Shown here piece after piece: positions 38,056 to 46,544 of a DNA stretch of 64,000 bases (its first letter is position 1; each line of letters opens with the position of its first letter). The notes under the pieces are model-generated. The model did not search any database and was not told the DNA's origin. It saw only the letters and a list, made by a program, of their open reading frames with translations. The position numbers and the translations under genes were made by a program. Source of the stretch: Pseudomonadota bacterium (GTDB taxonomy: Bacteria; Pseudomonadota; Gammaproteobacteria; Burkholderiales; Thiobacillaceae); assembly GCA_021826065.1 (NCBI GenBank), contig JAKADY010000004.1, forward strand, positions 1-64,000. The letters are read 5' to 3'.

Positions 38056-38724
38056 ATGCTGCGTTTTACTCTCACGGTCATCCGCCGCGACCTGCTACTC
38101 GCCGCCCGGCGCCGCGGCGACTGGCTCACCTCACAGTTCTTCTTCGTCATGGTGGTGAGCATGTTCCCGCTGGGGATCGGCGCCGATCCCAACATGCTGC
38201 GCATGATCGGCCCCGGTGTGGTCTGGGTGGCCGCCCTGCTCGCCTCGCTGCTGTCGCTCTCGCGCCTCTTCGCCGACGATCATCGCGACGGGAGCCTGGA
38301 GCAGATGCTGCTCTCGCCCGAGCCCACGGTCCTGCTCACCCTGGGCAAGGCCCTGGCACACTGGCTGATCTATGGCATTCCGCTCCTCATCATCACGCCG
38401 GTGCTGGGCATCCAGTTCGCCCTGCCGGGCGAGGCCATCCTGATCCTGGTCGTCTCGCTGTTGATCGGCACCCCCATCCTGTCCCTGCTGGGCAGTGTCG
38501 GGGCGGCGCTGACCCTGGGGCTGCGCGGCGGCGGTGTGCTCTTGACCTTGCTGATCCTGCCTCTGTATGTTCCGGCCTTGATCTTTGGCGCCAGCGCGGT
38601 GGATGCCACGCTCGCCGGAACCGGGGCCGAGGCGCACCTGTCTCTTCTAGCGGCGTTTTTGGTGATGTGTCTGCTCATCTCCCCCTGGGTTGCGGCCGCG
38701 GCCCTGCGTGTCTCTGTTGACTAG
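38056..38724 (+). CDS. ccmB: Haem exporter membrane protein CcmB
   Basis: 222 aa with six predicted helices; membrane partner of CcmA. Family features: RRDLLLAARRRGDWLTSQFFFVMVVSMFPLGIG, DDHRDGSLEQMLLSPEP, LPLYVPALIFGASAVDA. Starts 6 bases after ccmA. Confidence 0.95.
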   Translation: MLRFTLTVIRRDLLLAARRRGDWLTSQFFFVMVVSMFPLGIGADPNMLRMIGPGVVWVAALLASLLSLSRLFADDHRDGSLEQMLLSPEPTVLLTLGKALAHWLIYGIPLLIITPVLGIQFALPGEAILILVVSLLIGTPILSLLGSVGAALTLGLRGGGVLLTLLILPLYVPALIFGASAVDATLAGTGAEAHLSLLAAFLVMCLLISPWVAAAALRVSVD

Positions 38725-38756
38725 TATGAAACGACCCCCGACTCACTGCGTTCGTC

Positions 38757-38771
38757 GCCCCCCTAGGGGGC
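38757..38771. repeat. GC palindrome in the ccmB-ccmC gap
   Basis: GCCCCCCTAGGGGGC, a near-perfect palindrome within an 83-base gap; may act as an attenuating hairpin inside the ccm transcript. No T-run follows. Confidence 0.6.
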
Positions 38772-38807
38772 GGTCAGTACGCTTGGGGCGGCCCGGCGCT
38801 TATTGAC

Positions 38808-39539
38808 ATGGCCTTCAACCTCTATTACTACGCCGCCCCCGCCACCTTCTACGGCCTCGCCGGCAGGTTGATCCCCTGGTTCGCCTGGGGCGCGGCGGTG
38901 CTCGCCGTGATCGGCCTGTATATCGGTTTTTTCGTGGCGCCGACCGACTTCCAGCAGGGCGAGGCCTACCGCGTCATCTTCATCCATGTGCCGGCGGCCT
39001 GGATGGGCATGTTCATCTATCTGGTCATGGCCTTCTGGTCGGCCATCGGGCTCGCCTTCAAGACGCGGCTCTCCTTCATGATGGCGCGCGCCCTCGCCCC
39101 CACCGGGGCGCTGTTCACCTTCATCTCCCTGTGGACCGGGGCGCTTTGGGGCAAGCCCATGTGGGGGGCCTGGTGGGTGTGGGACGCGCGCCTGACCTCG
39201 ACGCTGATCCTGCTCTTCCTCTACATCGGCATCATGGCCCTTTGGGCCGCCATCGACGACCGCAACCGCGGCGACAAGGCCGGCGCACTGCTAACGCTGA
39301 TCGGGGCGGTCAACGTGCCGATCATCTACTTCTCCGTGCAGTGGTGGAACACCCTGCACCAGGGGGCCAGCATCAAGCCCTCGGGCACCAGCATGGACGA
39401 GATCATGCTGACCGGTATGCTGATCATGGCCTTCGCCGCCTGGTTCTACGCCATCGCCGCCGCGCTCACGCGGGTGCGCACGCTGATCCTGGAGCGGGAG
39501 CGGCACACCGACTGGGTCAAACGCATCCTGGAGCCGTGA
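38808..39539 (+). CDS. ccmC: Haem handling protein CcmC
   Basis: 243 aa, six helices. Loads haem on CcmE. Trp-rich loop WGAWWVWDARLTS (WWD-type motif) with flanking His residues (VIFIHVPAAWMG and WNTLHQGASIKPSG). Normal length. Ends one base before ccmD. Confidence 0.96.
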   Translation: MAFNLYYYAAPATFYGLAGRLIPWFAWGAAVLAVIGLYIGFFVAPTDFQQGEAYRVIFIHVPAAWMGMFIYLVMAFWSAIGLAFKTRLSFMMARALAPTGALFTFISLWTGALWGKPMWGAWWVWDARLTSTLILLFLYIGIMALWAAIDDRNRGDKAGALLTLIGAVNVPIIYFSVQWWNTLHQGASIKPSGTSMDEIMLTGMLIMAFAAWFYAIAAALTRVRTLILERERHTDWVKRILEP

Positions 39540-39540
39540 C

Positions 39541-39714
39541 ATGCAGTGGGCAAGCTGGAGCGACTTCTGGGCCATGGGCGGCTATGGCCTCTATGTGTGG
39601 GGCTCTTATCTGGTCACCTTCGTCGCCATCGTCCTGGAAATTATTCTGCTCCGGCACGGTCGTAAGGACACCCTGAAACGCCTGCGCCGCATGCGTCGCT
39701 GGGAAGAGCAGTGA
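39541..39714 (+). CDS. ccmD: Small membrane protein CcmD
   Basis: 57 aa. Start ATG is one base after the ccmC stop. Sequence begins MQWASWSDFWAMGGYGLYVW, one helix (YLVTFVAIVLEIILL), then a basic tail RRMRRWEEQ, the standard CcmD layout. Needed for release of holo-CcmE from CcmABC. Confidence 0.9.
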   Translation: MQWASWSDFWAMGGYGLYVWGSYLVTFVAIVLEIILLRHGRKDTLKRLRRMRRWEEQ

Positions 39715-39747
39715 GAGCCGTGCAACCAAACGTCTGATCGATCGACC

Positions 39748-40197
39748 ATGAAACCCCGACACAAGAAACTCCTCGCCATTGCCCTTTCGGTCGCCGGTCT
39801 GGGCGTGGCCGTCGCCCTCATCCTCAACGCCTTTCAGAACAACCTGGTGTTTTTCTTCAGCCCAAGCCAGGTGATGCGCGGCGAGGCGCCAATCGACCGC
39901 ACCTTCCGCATCGGCGGCATGGTCGAGGAGGGCAGCGTCAAGCGCGAGGCCGACGGGCTCACCGTGCGCTTCGTCGTCACCGACACCGCGCACACCATGC
40001 CGGTCGTCTACAAGGGCGTACTGCCCGACCTGTTCAAGGAGGGCAAAGGCGTGGTCGCCGAGGGCCGGCTGGGCCCGGATGGCCTGTTCACCGCCACGCA
40101 GGTCCTCGCCAAGCATGATGAAAACTACATGCCGCCTGAAGCGGCGCATGCCATCGAGCAGGCGCAGAAGGCCCAGCAAACGGTGGTTAGACCATGA
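39748..40197 (+). CDS. ccmE: Haem chaperone CcmE
   Basis: 149 aa, one N-terminal membrane helix then an OB-fold. Carries haem covalently through His123 in [12 protein letters not shown], the same motif as E. coli. The last 26 codons (from the haem motif on) are tandemly duplicated after the stop codon, see the repeat at 40119-40391. Confidence 0.96.
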   Translation: MKPRHKKLLAIALSVAGLGVAVALILNAFQNNLVFFFSPSQVMRGEAPIDRTFRIGGMVEEGSVKREADGLTVRFVVTDTAHTMPVVYKGVLPDLFKEGKGVVAEGRLGPDGLFTATQVLAKHDENYMPPEAAHAIEQAQKAQQTVVRP

Positions 40198-40391
40198 TGC
40201 GTCATACCGACGCCTGTAGGAGCGGCGAAAGCCGCGACCCAACAGCGCCTGCAACTGAAAACTACATGCCGCCTGAAGCGGCGCATGCCATCGAGCAGGC
40301 GCAGAAGGCCCAGCAAACGGTGGTTAGACCATGATGCGTCAGACGACGCCTGTAGGAGCGGCCAAAGCCGCGACCCAACAGCGCCTGCAAC
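40119..40391 (+). repeat. Tandem duplication of the ccmE 3' end plus a palindrome
   Basis: Copy 1 at 40119-40255 (137 bases) holds the last ccmE codons from ENYMPPE onward, the stop and a TGTAGGAGCGGC palindrome; copy 2 at 40256-40391 (136 bases) repeats it with only a few differences. The duplicated coding piece is identical in sequence but has no start, so copy 2 is not expected to be translated. Confidence 0.93.
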
Positions 40392-40419
40392 TGAAGGTCG
40401 CGACTTACGTCGCTCCTAC
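40352..40419. repeat. REP-like inverted pair before ccmF
   Basis: GTAGGAGCG (40352-40360) and CGCTCCTAC (40411-40419) with inner GC stems (GGC-caaa-GCCGCGACC and GGTCGCGAC). Looks like REP elements arranged as an inverted pair, as known in pseudomonads. Lies 26 bases before the ccmF start. Confidence 0.7.
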
Positions 40420-40445
40420 GCCACGGTATCGAGGAGTCTCACACG

Positions 40446-42425
40446 ATGATCCCTGAACTCGGTCACTTCGCCCTCATCGTCGCCCTCATGCTGGCCCTGG
40501 TGCAGGGGGTGCTGCCCATCGTCGGCGCCCATCGTGGCAATGCCACGCTGATGGCGGTGGCGCGACCGGCCGCGCACGGGCAGTTCGTCTTCGTGCTGCT
40601 GGCCTTCGCGGCCCTGGCCTATTCCTTCCTGGTCAACGACTTCTCGGTGGAGAACGTGGCGCGCAACTCCTACTCAAAACTGCCCGAGATCTACCGCTTC
40701 ACCGCCACCTGGGGATCACACGAGGGGTCGCTGCTGCTGTGGACCCTCACGCTGTCCGGTTGGACGCTCGCCGTCACCGTGTTCTCCCGCCACCTGCCCG
40801 AGGACATGGCCGCGCGCGTGATCGGGGTCATGGGCCTGGTGAGCGTGGGCTTCCTCGCCTTCATGCTGTTCACCTCCAATCCCTTCCTGCGCCTCACCCC
40901 GGCGGTGCCGGAGGGCAACGACATGAACCCCCTGCTGCAGGACCCTGGCATGGTGATCCACCCGCCCATGCTCTACATGGGCTATGTGGGTTTCTCGGTG
41001 GCCTTCGCCTTCGCCGTGGCGGCCCTGCTCTCGGGCAAGCTGGACGCCGCCTGGGCGCGCTGGTCGCGGCCCTGGACCACGGTGGCCTGGATGTTCCTGA
41101 CCATCGGCATCGCCCTGGGTTCCTGGTGGGCCTATTACGAGCTGGGCTGGGGCGGCTGGTGGTTCTGGGACCCGACCGAGAACGCCTCCTTCATGCCCTG
41201 GCTGGCCGGCACCGCCCTGATCCACTCCCTGGCGGTCACCGAGAAGCGCGGCGCCTTCAAGACCTGGACGGTGCTGCTCGCCATCACCGCCTTCTCGCTG
41301 TCGCTTTTGGGCACCTTCCTGGTCCGCTCCGGGGTGCTGTCCTCGGTGCACGCCTTTGCCACCGATCCGGGCCGCGGCGTGTTCATCCTCGCCTTCCTTG
41401 GCGTGGTGATCGGCGGCTCCCTGCTGCTCTACGCCTGGCGCGCCCCGCGGCTCGCGAGCGGCGGCAGTTTCACCTGGTTCTCGCGCGAGGCCCTGTTGCT
41501 CGGCAACAACGTCTTCCTCATGGCGGCCATGGGCACTGTGCTCCTGGGTACGCTCTACCCCCTGTTCATGGACGCCATGGGCTTGGGCAAGATCTCGGTC
41601 GGCCCGCCCTACTTCAACGCCGTGTTCATCCCCTTGATGACACCCGTGCTGTTCCTGGCCGCCATCGGTCCGCTCACGCGCTGGAAGGGCGACGACCTGC
41701 CGGCCCTGGCGCTACGCATGAAATGGGCCTTCGCCGTGGCCCTGGTGACGGCGGCGCTGCTGCCGCTGACCCTGGATGGCATGAATCTCTGGGCCAGCCT
41801 GGGGCTGTTCCTGGCGCTGTGGATCCTGTTTGGGGTGCTGACCGGCTTCATCGAGCGGCTCAAGCACTCGCAAGGTGGGCTGCTCGCCAAGCTGGCCAGC
41901 CTGCCGCGCGGCTTCTGGGGCATGCAGGTCGCCCATGCGGGGCTCGCCGTAGTGGTCATCGGCGCGACGGTGGTGTCCAACTATGAGGCGCACCGCGACG
42001 TGCGGATGAACATCGGCGACCACGTCGACCTGGCCGGCTATCGCTTTCTCTTCCTGGGCACGCAACCGGTGGAAGGGCCCAACTATTCGTCCATGCGCGG
42101 TAGCGTGGAGGTCTTCCGCAACGAGCGCAAGGTCGCCACAGTGTACCCCGAGAAGCGGCGCTACCACGCCTCCGGCATGGTCATGACCGAGGCGGGGATC
42201 GACTACGGGGTCTTCCGCGACGTCTATGTCTCGCTGGGTGAGCCGCTCAGCGACACCGAGTGGGTGGTGCAGGTCTATTACAAACCCTTCGTCGGCTGGC
42301 TCTGGGGCGGTGCCTTCCTGCTCGCCCTGGGCGGGGCGCTCGCCGCCTCCGACCGGCGCTACCGTATCGCCCTCAGGCGCGAGACCGAAGCGGCGGCCGC
42401 CAGGGCACAGGGGGCCAGGGCATGA
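40446..42425 (+). CDS. ccmF: Haem lyase subunit CcmF
   Basis: 659 aa, about 13-15 helices. Haem-attachment component with CcmH/I. Trp-rich motif GWGGWWFWDPTENASFMPWL at about residues 230-250, family start MIPELGHFALIVALMLAL. A C-terminal periplasmic domain precedes the last helix. The stop overlaps the ccmG start (ATGA). Confidence 0.97.
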   Translation: MIPELGHFALIVALMLALVQGVLPIVGAHRGNATLMAVARPAAHGQFVFVLLAFAALAYSFLVNDFSVENVARNSYSKLPEIYRFTATWGSHEGSLLLWTLTLSGWTLAVTVFSRHLPEDMAARVIGVMGLVSVGFLAFMLFTSNPFLRLTPAVPEGNDMNPLLQDPGMVIHPPMLYMGYVGFSVAFAFAVAALLSGKLDAAWARWSRPWTTVAWMFLTIGIALGSWWAYYELGWGGWWFWDPTENASFMPWLAGTALIHSLAVTEKRGAFKTWTVLLAITAFSLSLLGTFLVRSGVLSSVHAFATDPGRGVFILAFLGVVIGGSLLLYAWRAPRLASGGSFTWFSREALLLGNNVFLMAAMGTVLLGTLYPLFMDAMGLGKISVGPPYFNAVFIPLMTPVLFLAAIGPLTRWKGDDLPALALRMKWAFAVALVTAALLPLTLDGMNLWASLGLFLALWILFGVLTGFIERLKHSQGGLLAKLASLPRGFWGMQVAHAGLAVVVIGATVVSNYEAHRDVRMNIGDHVDLAGYRFLFLGTQPVEGPNYSSMRGSVEVFRNERKVATVYPEKRRYHASGMVMTEAGIDYGVFRDVYVSLGEPLSDTEWVVQVYYKPFVGWLWGGAFLLALGGALAASDRRYRIALRRETEAAAARAQGARA

Positions 42426-42940
42426 AGCGTTTCATCCCCTTCCTGGTCTTCATCGTCCTGGCGGTCTTCCTCTACCTGGGGCTCTACCTCAACCCCCGCG
42501 AGGTGCCCTCACCCTTCATCGGCAAACCGGCACCCGCCTTCACCCTGCCGGTGCTCGGCCAGCCCGGCCAGACCTTCTCCCCCGAGCAGGCCAAAGGCAA
42601 GGTCTGGCTGCTCAACGTGTGGGCCCCGTGGTGCGTGTCCTGCCGGCAGGAGCACCCGGTGCTCATGCAACTGGCCGCCTCGGGCGTGGCCATCTATGGC
42701 CTCAACTGGAAGGACAAGGACGGCGAGGCCGAGGCCCTGCTGGCGCGACAGGGCAGCCCCTATGTTCTCACCGTGGACGACCGTGACGGGCGCGTCGGCA
42801 TCGACTACGGCGTGACCGGCACACCGGAGACCTTCGTCATCGACAAGGAGGGCATCATCCGCATGAAACACATCGGCCCCATCAGCCCCGAGGTCTGGCA
42901 GAAGAAATTCGTGCCCCTGCTCAAGGAACTGGAGACATGA
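42422..42940 (+). CDS. ccmG: Thiol-disulfide protein CcmG/DsbE
   Basis: 172 aa. Membrane-anchored periplasmic thioredoxin fold. N-terminal anchor (FIPFLVFIVLAVFLYLGLYL), active site WAPWCVSC (C71, C74), GTPETFVID cis-Pro loop. Reduces apocytochrome CXXCH Cys; itself reduced by DsbD. Start ATG in the 4-base overlap with ccmF; overlaps ccmH by 4 bases. Confidence 0.96.
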   Translation: MKRFIPFLVFIVLAVFLYLGLYLNPREVPSPFIGKPAPAFTLPVLGQPGQTFSPEQAKGKVWLLNVWAPWCVSCRQEHPVLMQLAASGVAIYGLNWKDKDGEAEALLARQGSPYVLTVDDRDGRVGIDYGVTGTPETFVIDKEGIIRMKHIGPISPEVWQKKFVPLLKELET

Positions 42941-43398
42941 CACGAACCCTGGCCCTCCTCCTGGGCGTCCTGGCCATCCCCGCCCTGGCCGGCGAGGCCA
43001 GGCCCAATGCCGAGAACCCCGAGATCGAGGCGCGGCTCAACCGTCTGGCCGAAGACCTGCGCTGTCTGGTCTGCCAGAACGAGTCCCTGGCCGGCTCGCG
43101 CGCCGACCTGGCGGAGGACCTGCGCCGGGAGATCCGCGAGCAGATGCTGCAGGGCAAGAACGACCAGGAGGTTATCCAATACCTGACCGATCGCTATGGC
43201 GACTTCGTGCTCTATCGCCCGCCGGTCAAGCCGGTCACCTATCTGCTCTGGGGCGCGCCCGTCCTGTTCCTACTCATCGGCGGCACTGCCTGGTATGTCG
43301 TCCTGCGCCGGCGCCGTGCGCTTCAAGCCGAGCAAACGGTCAGCCCGGATGAACTGCAGCGCGCCGCCCGCCTGCTCGAAAGCGAAGAAAGCCGATAA
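42937..43398 (+). CDS. ccmH: Apocytochrome thiol oxidoreductase CcmH
   Basis: 153 aa. Signal peptide, then LRCLVCQNESLAGS (C43, C46), helix EDLRREIREQMLQGKNDQEVIQYLTDRYGDFVLYRPP, and a C-terminal membrane helix. Corresponds to the N-terminal half of E. coli CcmH; the other half is the separate ccmI. Overlaps both neighbours. Confidence 0.95.
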   Translation: MTRTLALLLGVLAIPALAGEARPNAENPEIEARLNRLAEDLRCLVCQNESLAGSRADLAEDLRREIREQMLQGKNDQEVIQYLTDRYGDFVLYRPPVKPVTYLLWGAPVLFLLIGGTAWYVVLRRRRALQAEQTVSPDELQRAARLLESEESR

Positions 43399-44645
43399 TG
43401 GATCCCACTCTGTCCATCACCCTGTTCTGGGTGCTTGCCACCCTGTTTGCGCTCGCTGCCGGCTACTGGGTCCTGCGCCCGCTGTTCCAGCGCCAGGCGG
43501 CTGTCAGCGCCCACGATCGCCGCGCCCTCAACATCGCCGTCTACCGGGACCAGCTGCGGGAACTCGAACGCGATCGCGACAACGGCCTGCTCAGCGCCGA
43601 CCAGTTCGAGGCCGCCAAACGCGAGCTGGAGGCGCGTCTGGCCGAGGATGCCCTGCGCGAGACCGAGACCCGGATCGAGAGCCGGGGCGGCCGTCGGCTG
43701 GGCTATGCGCTCGGCGTGGCCATCCCCGCCGCGGCCCTCGGGCTATACATGCTGCTGGGCAATCCGGCGGCCATCAACCAGCCCAAGGTCACGCCGGGCA
43801 TGGCGGCGCACGACCTGGAGGCCATGCTGCGCTCGGTGGAGGAGCGGGCGCGCGCCAATCCCCAGGATCCACGTCCTGTCATCCTGCTCGCCCGCACCTA
43901 CACCGCCATGGAGCGCTGGCCCGAGGCCATCGCCGCTTATGAAAAGGCGGTCAAGCTGCTGCCCGAGGACGCCGCCGTCTGGGCCGGCTACGCCGAGGCC
44001 ATGGCGCTCAGCCAGGACCGCGACCTGCGCGGCAAGCCTATGGAGCTGGTGCGCAAGGCATTGTCGCTCAACGGGGATGAACCCACCGCGCTCAACCTCG
44101 CCGGCATCCATGCCTTCATGGAGGGGGATTACGCCCAGGCGGTGACACACTGGCAGCGTCTGCTCAAGCAGATGCCGGTCGGGTCCGAGGAAGCGCAGGC
44201 CATCCAGGATGCCATCCGCGAGGCACGCGGCCGCGCGAGCGCCGCTGGCATCAAGCTGCCCGAGGCCGAGGCGCAGCCCCAAAGCAATGCTGCCACAGCA
44301 GGCGCCGTCATCCGCGGCAGAGTGGTGCTGAGTCCTCAGCTCAAGGATCGTCTGCCCGAAGGGGCCACGCTGTTCGTCGTTGCCCGGCCGGCCGGCGGCG
44401 GCGGCGCACCAGTCGCCGTTTTGCGCGCCGCCGCACGCGAACTGCCCTATGCCTTCGAACTGAATGACAGCCTGGCAATGAACCCGGACAACCGACTGTC
44501 GGCCCATTCCGAGGTCGACCTCGTCGCCCGCATCTCCCGCTCCGGCCAGGCCATGCCCGCCAGTGGCGACCTCGAGGGCAGCCTCGCCCGGGTCAAGCTG
44601 GGCAGCACTGACGTCAACCTGATCATCGACACGGTACGGCCCTGA
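43398..44645 (+). CDS. ccmI: Cytochrome c biogenesis protein CcmI
   Basis: 415 aa. Two N-terminal helices with a cytoplasmic loop (LNIAVYRDQLRELERDRDNG), then TPR repeats at about 130-290 (ILLARTYTAMERWPEAIAAYEKAV) that hold apocytochrome C-termini, and a C-terminal beta domain (GRVVLSPQLKDRLPEGATLFVVAR). The start shares one base with the ccmH stop. Last gene of the ccm operon. Confidence 0.94.
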   Translation: MDPTLSITLFWVLATLFALAAGYWVLRPLFQRQAAVSAHDRRALNIAVYRDQLRELERDRDNGLLSADQFEAAKRELEARLAEDALRETETRIESRGGRRLGYALGVAIPAAALGLYMLLGNPAAINQPKVTPGMAAHDLEAMLRSVEERARANPQDPRPVILLARTYTAMERWPEAIAAYEKAVKLLPEDAAVWAGYAEAMALSQDRDLRGKPMELVRKALSLNGDEPTALNLAGIHAFMEGDYAQAVTHWQRLLKQMPVGSEEAQAIQDAIREARGRASAAGIKLPEAEAQPQSNAATAGAVIRGRVVLSPQLKDRLPEGATLFVVARPAGGGGAPVAVLRAAARELPYAFELNDSLAMNPDNRLSAHSEVDLVARISRSGQAMPASGDLEGSLARVKLGSTDVNLIIDTVRP

Positions 44646-44660
44646 GCACCGGCACCTGGC

Positions 44661-45408
44661 TCAGGGCACCCCGGCGATTTCCTCCGCCGACGCCCCCGCT
44701 GATGTTCCAGAAGCGGTCTGAACCCCCATCAACGGCCGCATCGCGCTGAGCAGGTTGGCAAACAGCTGCGGATGCTCCTGCTCCAGCTCGGCCAGTAGGC
44801 GTTTCATCCGAAATCGCTGCTGCGGTGCGGCGAAACACGCCGGGCATTTTGGCTCCGGCCGCCCGCTCGCGCGGGCTTAACCTGCCTGACGGCAGGTTAA
44901 CCTACGCCGAAACCCGACCTGCCTTCGGTGGGCCGCGTTCATAGCAGATACCCCTGTAGCTTCGTCTCGATCATCCTCGGGTTTTGGCTCCGGCCGCCCG
45001 CTGGCGCGGGCTTAACATCCGCTGCGCGGATGTTAGCCTCCACCGAAACTGCCCGGCTCGTCCTCAACCTGCCCCAGCAACGGCCGCATCGCGCTCAACA
45101 GATTGGCAAACACCCGCGGATACTCCTGCTCCAGCTCCGCCAGCAGGCGTTTCATCCGAAATCGCTGCTGCGGTGTGGCGAAACACGCCGGGCAGTTTTG
45201 GCTCCGGCCGCCCGCTGGCGCGGGCTTAACATCCGCTGCGCGGATGTTAGCCTCCACCGAAACTGCCCAGCTCGTCCTCAACCTGCCCCATCAACGGTCG
45301 CATCGCGCTCAACAGATTGGCAAACAGTCGCGGATGCTCCCGCTCCAGCTCCGCCAGCAGGCGCTTCATGCGAAATCGCTGCTGCGGTGCGGCGAAACAC
45401 GCCGGGCA
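44661..45408 (-). repeat. Three tandem copies of the ttcA 3' end with palindromic spacers
   Basis: Reading on the minus strand, ttcA ends with the segment from its second CxxC to the stop. That piece recurs twice more downstream. Units 45195-45408 (inside and just after ttcA) and 44981-45194 are exact-length 214-base tandem repeats; a third coding copy is at about 44661-44846. Each keeps an open frame from CPACF to a stop. Spacers hold hairpins such as TAACATCCG / CGGATGTTA; the third spacer has a different but equally paired hairpin (TTAACCTGCC / GGCAGGTTAA). Copy 3 ends in a different tail (VQTASGTSAGASAEEIAGVP). Confidence 0.92.
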
Positions 45409-46008
45409 GTTTTCCTGGACGACAGGGAGTCCTGCGCGGGTGGCGAAGTCGCGGGTCTGGCGTTCGCGCACGTAGACGAAGGGGCGGATGACGTGGATGT
45501 CGCCGGCGTCGTTCAGATAGTGCGCCCGCATGGTCCTCAGCTTGCCACCGAAGAAGGCGCTCATGAGGAAGGTCTCGACCAGGTCGTCCAGGTGTTGCGC
45601 CAGGGCCAGCACGTTGTAGCCCTGCTCGCGCGCCACCCTGTAGAGGATGCCGCGGCGCATGCGTGAACAATAGGCGCAGAAGGAGTCCCCGCGCATGTGC
45701 TCGCCGGCCTGCGCGACGATGGGCTGACTCTCGTAGAAATACGGCACGCCGAGCGCGTTCATGTAGGGGATGAGCGGCGCCGGGTCGTAGTCGGGCGATT
45801 GCGGGTCCACGGTGCAGGCCGCCAGCTCGAAGCGGATGGGCGCGCGCGCCTTGAGGTGCAGCAGCACGTGCAACAGCGACAGGCTGTCCTTGCCGCCGGA
45901 AAGACCCAGCAGCACCCGGTCGCCGGCGCGGATCATGCCGTAGTCGCCGATCGCCTTGCCGGCGGCCGTGACCAGCGGGCGCGGAGGCTTGACGGGACCG
46001 GGATTCAC
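45247..46008 (-). CDS. ttcA: tRNA 2-thiocytidine synthetase TtcA
   Basis: 253 aa. Makes s2C32 in tRNA with a [4Fe-4S] cluster. PP-loop LSGGKDSLSLL near 35-45; first Cys pair CAYC in DSFCAYCSRMRRG; second Cys pair CPAC near 200. Shorter than E. coli TtcA (311 aa), mostly at the ends. Everything after the second Cys pair is the piece repeated downstream. Overlaps the TlpA-like gene by 4 bases. Confidence 0.94.
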   Translation of the reverse strand: MNPGPVKPPRPLVTAAGKAIGDYGMIRAGDRVLLGLSGGKDSLSLLHVLLHLKARAPIRFELAACTVDPQSPDYDPAPLIPYMNALGVPYFYESQPIVAQAGEHMRGDSFCAYCSRMRRGILYRVAREQGYNVLALAQHLDDLVETFLMSAFFGGKLRTMRAHYLNDAGDIHVIRPFVYVRERQTRDFATRAGLPVVQENCPACFAAPQQRFRMKRLLAELEREHPRLFANLLSAMRPLMGQVEDELGSFGGG

Positions 46009-46535
46009 AACAACGGACGGACGATGGCTTCCAGTCGCCGCTCGCTCACCGCCCCGAGCAGGCTGGCAACGGGTTGGCCCGTACGGTCGAGGACCAGGGT
46101 GTAGGGCAGACCGCCCTGCGGGTTGCCAGCCGCCTGGCCGAGAAAGGCGCCCTCATAACCCCCCAGCAGGATGGGATAGTTGATGCCGGCCTGCCGGACG
46201 TACTCATGCACGGCCTCCACGCTGTCGAGGGCGACGCCCACGAACTGCAGGCCCTGCATCCCGAAGCGTTCCTGCAGGCGGATGAAGCCGGGGATCTCGT
46301 GCCGGCAGGGCGGGCACCAGGGGGCCCAGAAGTTGAGCACCACCACCTTGCCCCGCCACTGCGACAGGGCTTGTGTCCGACCGGCAAGGTCCGGGAGCGC
46401 CGCGGCCCAGACGCGCTCAGCCTGGACCGCATCGAGCGATCGGCTCTGACCCCCGTCGATGAAACGGCCGACCAGCACGCCCACCAAGCCGAAACCCAGG
46501 GCCACGGCGAGCATGACCCAGTGCTGGCGTTTCAT
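46005..46535 (-). CDS. TlpA-like thioredoxin family protein
   Basis: 176 aa, N-terminal membrane anchor (WVMLAVALGFGLVGVLVG), thioredoxin fold with WAPWCPPC (C74, C77), the TlpA-type insertion, and cis-Pro GGLPYTLVLD. Likely a periplasmic thiol reductase. Starts 9 bases after dsbD, so DsbD is probably its electron donor. Confidence 0.9.
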   Translation of the reverse strand: MKRQHWVMLAVALGFGLVGVLVGRFIDGGQSRSLDAVQAERVWAAALPDLAGRTQALSQWRGKVVVLNFWAPWCPPCRHEIPGFIRLQERFGMQGLQFVGVALDSVEAVHEYVRQAGINYPILLGGYEGAFLGQAAGNPQGGLPYTLVLDRTGQPVASLLGAVSERRLEAIVRPLL

Positions 46536-46544
46536 CGCGCAGGG

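Noticed and set aside
40739-41986. 415-codon frame inside ccmF, other frame
   Set aside because: Same-strand shadow of ccmF with Arg/Pro/Gly-rich text; ccmF is complete.
45033-45281. Second ttcA fragment considered as an independent 82-codon gene
   Set aside because: Its upstream part is repeat-derived, no ribosome site is evident, and it lacks the PP-loop and first Cys pair, so it cannot act as TtcA alone; kept as part of the repeat array.
44661-45408. ttcA copies considered as a diversity-generating retroelement
   Set aside because: No reverse transcriptase gene nearby and changes between copies are not biased to adenines.
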